11,394 bases of DNA from an uncultured Bacteroidaceae bacterium. GTDB taxonomy: Bacteria; Bacteroidota; Bacteroidia; Bacteroidales; Bacteroidaceae. Each line of letters starts with the position of its first letter. The first letter of the stretch is position 1. Under the pieces are notes generated by a model. It did no database searches and had not been told where the DNA came from. It saw nothing but the letters and a program-made list of their open reading frames with translations. A program made the position numbers and the translations under genes. The stretch covers positions 1-11,394 of the forward strand of contig CAKRMO010000017.1 of NCBI GenBank assembly GCA_934364765.1, given 5' to 3'. Below, in pieces: positions 5,547-11,394 of the stretch.

Positions 5547-8500
5547 TTAGTTTATCACAACCTTCTCGCTCTTGCCGCCGTTCGCCGCATTTATGCGGAT
5601 ATACACGCCCGGCATTGAAGGCTTGTTCTTCAGTTTCACACCGTCAACGGTGTACCAGCTTTCCTTGGACACCGCGCCTGAAACGCCGCTGATGCCGGTT
5701 ACGATTGAGTTGCCGTCAAACGCCACCTCAAACGGTGTGCCTCTGTTGCCCTCCACGCCGTCGTCCTCATAGCGCAGCGTTACTTCGGCCTTAATCACCT
5801 CGCCGCCGTAAGGCAGGTAGAACGACAGGGGTTCGCCAGCGTCTCCCGGCACGGTGAGGAACACTATGCCGTCCTTGTCGGTGTAGCTGTGGGTGCGGCA
5901 TTCGCCGTCAGCAAACACTCCCGTCTCGGCATCCGCCACAGGTATGCCGTCGTATGTAACGCGGGCCACTATGGTCATGTTGCCGGGATATTTGCTGTCG
6001 TCAACGGGACGGAATATCGCGGCGGGGCGGCTGCTTTCGCGCTCTCTCGACAACACAGGCTGAGCGGCGTTTGACGGATAGCGGAACGAGCGGCTGGCGG
6101 CAGCCTTGCTGAGGTACATATAGCCCTGTCCCGGCACAAGCGCCTCAAGCGAGCCGCTCCATTCGTAGCCGTCATACATAGCGAAGCCCTGCTTGCCCTT
6201 GACTATGTCGCCGTCTTCGGGACTGAGCGCCGCAAAGGCGTCTGCCACGCCGACGGGCGCCGAGCCGTTATAGCCTATCCAGTTCCAGCCCGGGCGCACG
6301 CTTATTGTCTTTTCGGCAGTGCCGGGACGCGAGCCGCGAATTGTGAGCTGCGCCGGCGACACCATGAGAATCTTGTACATCTCGCGGTTGTTCATCACAA
6401 TGTCCCCGCCGTCCCATACGCCGTTATAGCGCATAATCGACGAAGTTTTGCTCTTTACAAGGCTGGTTGCACCGGCGGCAGCGTCCATAACCGCCGTGGC
6501 GTTCATGTCGTCGGCCTGCACAGACAGCGAAGTCCAGTTCCAGCCGCCGTTAAGTTGCAGCGTCTGCTCCATGCGGTCGAGGGCGTTGAGGTTTACCGGC
6601 TTTGTGAACGAGCCTGCAACCGCCCCCGCCGTGAACGAAACACTCCGGCTTGGCTGCACGGCGGGCCACGTTGTGCCTGTAGAGGCTTCGTAAAGGCGGA
6701 ATTCCACCTGCTTGCCCTTGTCGGCGGCGTTGCCGGCAATGTCGAGCAGCACGAAATATTCGTCATAGCGTTTGCTGTAGGTCGGTTTCGCCACCCCGCG
6801 GCATTCGCCGTCGATGAACGCGGCAACGATGTCGTCAGTGTCGTTCGACGGAATGCCGTGAACAGACACCGTACCCACAAGGTTCATTGTGTTGCTGAAC
6901 CTTCCCGCGTCCACCGTCCATTCCGGCACATCGCCGACAACAGTAACACTAAGCGGGAGCGGGGTGGCAATTCCGTCCGCATTTACAAGGTATATCGTCT
7001 CGGAATGCTTGCCTATGGGGCATGACTTGCCCACCGTGAAACTTACCGCCGTTGACGACAGGGGGTCGGTTGTGCCGGACGGGTTCGCTATCTTGAGCCA
7101 TTGGGGAACGCCGCTTATTGTCCATTCCTGCTGCGTGCCGCCCTTGTTGGCTATGGTGGCTTTGAAGGTTGTCTCCCCGCCCGCCTTTTGGGTTATGGTC
7201 GCATTTTCAATATCCCATGAGAGGCTGTTGCGGTTTACGTAAGCCGACCAGCATACCGGTTCGCAGGTGTTGCCGTTCACATCGCGCACGCGCTTCACCT
7301 TGAAATTGAGCGTGCATCCCTCAATTGCCGCCGGGTCTTCGTTGATGTTGATTACCACCTTTTCGCTGCTTGCCGTAAAGCTGAACGCCACGTTTGTCTC
7401 CACAGGTTTTGTCTGGAGCGCAGGGGCGTTGTCTGTGAATGTCAGGGCCGCGCCGCCATACGTGGCTTTGCGTCCCATTTGTTTCGGCATGACGCAGGTG
7501 TCCGTGGGGGTTGTGGCAATTTGCCCGCCCGTGTCGAGCGTCTTTGTCTCAAACGGGAAGTATGCGGCAAGCCCCGCCTCGTTTCCTGTACGCCGCAACT
7601 TGCGGTTGCGTGCAATGGTTGAGGCATCACGCGTTGCGTTCCAAAGCCCTATTTCGTCAACCTGCCCCTTCAGCCTGCGGTCGTATGAATACGGCTGAGC
7701 CTTTTCGGCATCTGTTTGCCGGCGTGCGCCCACCAAAACGGAATCTGCGTTCAGGCTGCCCACATTGCGTGCCGGGACGGCGAGCGTGCGAACCCCGTCA
7801 ACATACACCGCCGCGTTGCCGGAACGCAGGATGTTCATTGCCACATGATGCCAGCCGTTATCGGTCAGCGGCTGTGCTCCGGCATCGTATGTGCTGCCTT
7901 TTGTGGTCAGCTTCAGCAAGCCTTCATGGTCTGTCCACAGCTCCAAATCGCCGAATTGCAGCAATTGCGCCTCGTTCTCCTGCTTGCCGGCGCGAACCCA
8001 AAGCTCCACAGCCTGATTGTCCTCTTGTGTGGCGGCAAGGTCGCCAGCAAGGAACGCAAGATGAGCCGAGCCGTCAAGTTCCACAGCCTTGTTCTCGTTG
8101 TTTATGTACCATGAGTCGCCGTTTGTCGTAAGGTGGCGGTTCTGTGCATAGTCGGTTACGGTTCGTCCGCCGCCCTCGTTCATCTTCCAATAGCCCATGA
8201 GGTTCGCGGTTGACGGCTTCTTGGTCCTTTGCCTCTCGCGCTGCGCCTCTGCGTTGTCGTGCGCCACGTCCCACAAGGTCAGTTCGTGCATTGCGCCGGT
8301 CATGTTCTCGCCGATTGTGAGCGTGCCGGTTCCCTTGTATGCCTTTGTTGCGGCATTCTGCAAAAGCGTTGTCGTGGTTGCGCCGCCCGACACGGTGGCG
8401 TTGACAGTTCCGCCCTCGCCTGTGGCGGCATAGCTTACTGTAAGGTAAGCCCAAGTGTCTCGCGGAACGGATTGCAGCGAGGTGCAGGTGTCGCCTCCCA

Positions 8501-11394
8501 CTGAAACTTTAAGGTGCATTTCCTCGTCAAGGGCAAGGGTGAACCTTTCCGTGCCGCTTCCGTGGCTTAATATAGTTCCCGCGCCGGTTGCAAGCAGCCA
8601 CATATCGGTCGAGAAGCTCTTGCCGGCAAGCGAGAACGCCGCTTCGGAGGCAGCAGTCGCAGTTTTTCCTTGCATGGCAAGGGCTGTGTTGTGGTCTATT
8701 TCCGCGCCGTTGAGAATTGCCGTGATTTCAAAGTTGTCGTCCGGGGCGATTTCGCCCTTCACTATCTCCTCGTTGAACGTGATGCCTATGTCATCGCCTA
8801 TGCCCAATATGCCGTTTGAAGGCTGAGGCATACCCAAGGGCTTGGGCTTTGCCATATCCTTGGCAATGGCAATTTCGTTGCTCGAGAGCGTTATCTCCTC
8901 CCCTCCGTAAGAGCTTACCGACAGCACGCGGAAACGATAGTTGCCATCGCTCAGGCCATGCATATTATAATAATAGGTTACGCTTGCCGCATCGGGCAGA
9001 AGCCCGGCAGTCTGGCTCACGTCTTTCTCGTTGGTTACATATTCCTTGACCGTAAGCCAGTTTGTCGCTCCGGGCGAGTATGACTGTATGCGGAACGCCT
9101 TCAGTCCGGCATAATTGCGGTCGAACTGGTCGAACGTTATGCCGAGAGTGTCGCTTGTAATCGTGTTAATTACATCCTTGTTGAGGGCCATGCGCACGGC
9201 TGACGAGGACGGGGCAAACTCTGCGGAAACAAACACGCTGTCGGCAATCACGTCCCATGTGCTTGTGCAGTCGTATTGCGATTGCGACGCGAGCACAATT
9301 GCAAGGCTGTCGTATTTGAGCACGCTTTGGTTGGTCTGCTCAAGCTGGAGAGTCTTGACAACAGTCTCGGTTGCGGGAATCTTTATGAGCCTTCCCTCCT
9401 CGGTCAGCACCTTGCCGTCTATGGAGATTTTCGCCCCCGTGGAATTGCTGTGGTCGTTTACGAGCAGCTTGTAGTAAACATCCTCCCCCGTTTCGGAATT
9501 GTTGCGCAAGCGCAACGTGTAATTGGCCGCGCCGCCCGATGGTATGTTGCTTACCTTAGACCATTTCAGGTTGTCAACGGTTATTTCGGGAACTTCGATT
9601 TGCATGGTGGCTTCCATTATTGTCTTCGGCTTGTTGCCGGGCAGATAATAGGATGTCTTAACCTCTCCCTCGTATGGAGCGGAAGTCTGCCCGCCCCTGG
9701 TGCGGAATATCGGACTCCAACCTCCGTATTCATAAACGTCAACCGTAAGCGCGTCGTCATCGCCGTTCTCGGCAAGGGTGTAGGAGAACGACCTCGTTTT
9801 CTGGGTTGAAGTTCCACTTTGCTTGTGTGCGCCGCCGCCCGTCTCCGTGTCCAGATATGCCTCAAAACCGAAGCCGTTAATCTCCATGCCCGTGGTAACG
9901 TTTATATGGGTAATCCCGGTGGTGATCTCATCGTGACTGCTTGCGTCGACGGTGTCGGTTGTCTGCGTCATCGTTACCGACGAGCCGGCATCAAACGACA
10001 AATTCTGCTTCAGGTATTCCTCCCGGTTCTCAAAAGCCTTTACTTTTTGCTCCTCATTGTTGCTAAGATGCTTTATCCAGTTTTTTATGGAATTGTTGAA
10101 CTCCATAATCTTATCAACTTCCTTTTTCTTGGAAGCGGGATCCATAGACGAAGGCTTCACCATTCTGTAGGAATATCCCTCGGACGAAAGCTTGGGGGCC
10201 ACGCTGTCCTTGCCCCATACTTCGGCATCGTCATTGTCAGAGCCGAATCTCGGGTCGTCGGGCGAAAGTTCGGTAATGTAAACCGTGGTGTCGCTCGTGT
10301 TTGTGTAGGTGGCGGCCGCGCCTTTGGGAACACGTGTGAGCCACGTGTTCCTTACCTTTTGGAGGTTGGGGATAAGGGTGTTCTCTATGAAGTATGCGGT
10401 ATATTGGAACTCCGTGCCAAAGCTGAGACCCGTGGTGGTTATGTCCTGCTTGCCGAGCTTGGCGGTGTTTTCGCCCGGGTTCGTCCTGCGGAGGGCCACC
10501 TCGCGCGCATCGCCGAAAATAATGTTTGTTGACGAGCCAATGAACACATCCCCCTGTGCGCCGATGTATTCAGGGGCGGACGATGTGGATATGGTGCGTT
10601 CGGTTGTCAGCGAGCGGGTCCACGATGTGGCGTTCTCGCCTTCGGTGCTGACAATAAGCCCCGCCTCGGAGTCATGCTTCACTTCATTCTTGGTTTCAAT
10701 CATGAAGCCTATGCCGCCCGACTGTATTGTTACATTAAGGCCTAACTTCGCCTTTGCAGCCACAGTGTTTTTGGAGTTCCACACATTTCCGTATGATTTG
10801 AATTTGGTGTGTGTCGTGCCTTTTGTCCACGATGCGTTCGAGCAAGTTCCCGGCGGGTCGCGCAACACCATGTCTATAACATCAGGCCCCTGCGTTACGA
10901 AGTTGTTGCCTGTGGGAAGCGAGCCGAGCACCACACCCTCAAGCCCCTGCGGTCTCCACTGCTTGGTGGCTCCGTCGGCATCGTAATAGAACTGTATGGC
11001 GCGGGTGTAAGGTTCCGTGATGTTGGGCAAGCCCGCCACCCAAGTGTAGGTGAAAGTTCCGAGGCTGTCAAGCTCTATGGTGTTAGTCTTCAGTTCGTGC
11101 ACTTCGCCCGGAGTGCCGCCGGCGGAATTGTCCTCCTTATACACCACCTGGTCTGCCGACAGCGCATTGCTTATTGTTACGGAAGTGCCGCTCAAAGGCA
11201 CGGTGTCGGTCGGGATTGCGCCATCCTCCGTCCTTACATCATAGTTTCTGTAAACTTCATACGCCTTTAGCAGGAATGTATATTTGTCCATGGAGTTGAA
11301 CAGCGGATAACCGTAATTATATTTCACGGAATCCCCCGACTGGTCATATGAATACACGTCCTCGTCAAATTCGCCCTCGGAATCTCCCACAGTA
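5547..11394 (-). CDS. Giant secreted LamG/Ig multidomain protein, 5' end outside window
   Basis: The frame stays open to the window edge, so the N-terminus, signal peptide and promoter are missing. Numbering here counts from the GTG at 11390 (1947 residues). Residues 1-400 are beta-rich and unrecognised, with LRDPPGT near 176 and GDVFIGSSTNIIFG near 280. A helical, Lys/Glu-rich stretch follows (about 415-465), then strands ending in PIFRTRGGQTSAPYEGE (about 563-580). Next come a CARDB-like module (about 595-735), a fibronectin III-like module (about 745-850), and an Ig-like start (about 850-895). Two LamG-like jellyroll domains follow (about 900-1075 and 1095-1290), each with GLW- or LWD-type strands and a YWKMNEGGG or YFPFET closing motif. 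After them come an Ig-like end with RDVNGN (near 1370), a BACON-like module (about 1387-1487), repeated GECR and GWNW modules (1486-1880), and a sorting-type tail (about 1901-1947: YTVDGVKL, GVYIRI, KSEKVVIN). It is probably exported by type IX secretion and acts at the surface in binding or adhesion. The ligand is unknown and no catalytic motif was seen. Confidence 0.85.
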   Translation of the reverse strand, partial: TVGDSEGEFDEDVYSYDQSGDSVKYNYGYPLFNSMDKYTFLLKAYEVYRNYDVRTEDGAIPTDTVPLSGTSVTISNALSADQVVYKEDNSAGGTPGEVHELKTNTIELDSLGTFTYTWVAGLPNITEPYTRAIQFYYDADGATKQWRPQGLEGVVLGSLPTGNNFVTQGPDVIDMVLRDPPGTCSNASWTKGTTHTKFKSYGNVWNSKNTVAAKAKLGLNVTIQSGGIGFMIETKNEVKHDSEAGLIVSTEGENATSWTRSLTTERTISTSSAPEYIGAQGDVFIGSSTNIIFGDAREVALRRTNPGENTAKLGKQDITTTGLSFGTEFQYTAYFIENTLIPNLQKVRNTWLTRVPKGAAATYTNTSDTTVYITELSPDDPRFGSDNDDAEVWGKDSVAPKLSSEGYSYRMVKPSSMDPASKKKEVDKIMEFNNSIKNWIKHLSNNEEQKVKAFENREEYLKQNLSFDAGSSVTMTQTTDTVDASSHDEITTGITHINVTTGMEINGFGFEAYLDTETGGGAHKQSGTSTQKTRSFSYTLAENGDDDALTVDVYEYGGWSPIFRTRGGQTSAPYEGEVKTSYYLPGNKPKTIMEATMQIEVPEITVDNLKWSKVSNIPSGGAANYTLRLRNNSETGEDVYYKLLVNDHSNSTGAKISIDGKVLTEEGRLIKIPATETVVKTLQLEQTNQSVLKYDSLAIVLASQSQYDCTSTWDVIADSVFVSAEFAPSSSAVRMALNKDVINTITSDTLGITFDQFDRNYAGLKAFRIQSYSPGATNWLTVKEYVTNEKDVSQTAGLLPDAASVTYYYNMHGLSDGNYRFRVLSVSSYGGEEITLSSNEIAIAKDMAKPKPLGMPQPSNGILGIGDDIGITFNEEIVKGEIAPDDNFEITAILNGAEIDHNTALAMQGKTATAASEAAFSLAGKSFSTDMWLLATGAGTILSHGSGTERFTLALDEEMHLKVSVGGDTCTSLQSVPRDTWAYLTVSYAATGEGGTVNATVSGGATTTTLLQNAATKAYKGTGTLTIGENMTGAMHELTLWDVAHDNAEAQRERQRTKKPSTANLMGYWKMNEGGGRTVTDYAQNRHLTTNGDSWYINNENKAVELDGSAHLAFLAGDLAATQEDNQAVELWVRAGKQENEAQLLQFGDLELWTDHEGLLKLTTKGSTYDAGAQPLTDNGWHHVAMNILRSGNAAVYVDGVRTLAVPARNVGSLNADSVLVGARRQTDAEKAQPYSYDRRLKGQVDEIGLWNATRDASTIARNRKLRRTGNEAGLAAYFPFETKTLDTGGQIATTPTDTCVMPKQMGRKATYGGAALTFTDNAPALQTKPVETNVAFSFTASSEKVVININEDPAAIEGCTLNFKVKRVRDVNGNTCEPVCWSAYVNRNSLSWDIENATITQKAGGETTFKATIANKGGTQQEWTISGVPQWLKIANPSGTTDPLSSTAVSFTVGKSCPIGKHSETIYLVNADGIATPLPLSVTVVGDVPEWTVDAGRFSNTMNLVGTVSVHGIPSNDTDDIVAAFIDGECRGVAKPTYSKRYDEYFVLLDIAGNAADKGKQVEFRLYEASTGTTWPAVQPSRSVSFTAGAVAGSFTKPVNLNALDRMEQTLQLNGGWNWTSLSVQADDMNATAVMDAAAGATSLVKSKTSSIMRYNGVWDGGDIVMNNREMYKILMVSPAQLTIRGSRPGTAEKTISVRPGWNWIGYNGSAPVGVADAFAALSPEDGDIVKGKQGFAMYDGYEWSGSLEALVPGQGYMYLSKAAASRSFRYPSNAAQPVLSRERESSRPAAIFRPVDDSKYPGNMTIVARVTYDGIPVADAETGVFADGECRTHSYTDKDGIVFLTVPGDAGEPLSFYLPYGGEVIKAEVTLRYEDDGVEGNRGTPFEVAFDGNSIVTGISGVSGAVSKESWYTVDGVKLKNKPSMPGVYIRINAANGGKSEKVVIN

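Noticed and set aside
1..11394. Insertion sequence, phage, tRNA or rRNA signature
   Set aside because: No transposase, integrase, phage structural gene, terminal inverted repeats with target duplications, or cloverleaf pattern was found on either strand.

Overview
The window looks like a stretch of Bacteroidota chromosome, probably order Bacteroidales. Four things point that way. Two promoters match the Bacteroidota-type -7 element TAnnTTTG. Leaders mostly lack a strong Shine-Dalgarno. One lipoprotein carries a Bacteroidota-style surface-export signature (Cys followed by FKDE). The secreted proteins belong to families typical of gut Bacteroidales: PCMD, calycin-like beta-barrel, PorT-like outer-membrane barrel, and LamG giants with a sorting-type C-terminus. 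Genus cannot be fixed from this sequence. Every gene I accept lies on the minus strand, so transcription runs from high to low coordinates.

Layout in transcription order. (1) 11394-5547: the 3' part of a giant secreted multidomain protein, at least about 1947 residues, with its N-terminus beyond the window edge. It has an unrecognised N-terminal region, CARDB-like and fibronectin-like modules, two LamG-like jellyroll domains that seem to interrupt an Ig-like fold, a BACON-like module, an A-B-B-A set of internal repeats and a sorting-type tail. It ends at a textbook terminator (5481-5523). (2) 5480-4915: about 565 bp without a convincing gene, holding an array of four 21-bp tandem repeats at 5258-5341. 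(3) 4914-3841: a single-gene cysK unit (cysteine synthase A) with its own -7 box and its own terminator. (4) 3745-107: a compact three-gene envelope operon with a visible promoter (TTTG-N19-TAATTTTG) and a strong terminator. It encodes a PCMD lipoprotein, an outer-membrane beta-barrel, and a secreted fusion of calycin-like, PCMD, beta-sandwich and sorting-tail domains. (5) 106-1: a non-coding end with overlapping palindromes.

The operon encodes a likely surface lipoprotein, a membrane barrel and a secreted partner, with gaps of 2 and 18 bp, so the three products probably work together in the envelope; the substrate is unknown. The giant protein and the third operon product share a related C-terminal tail and so probably share an export route. 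cysK is ordinary core metabolism. The least explained parts are the three-gene operon, the N-terminal and nested architecture of the giant protein, and the 21-bp array with its non-coding flanks.
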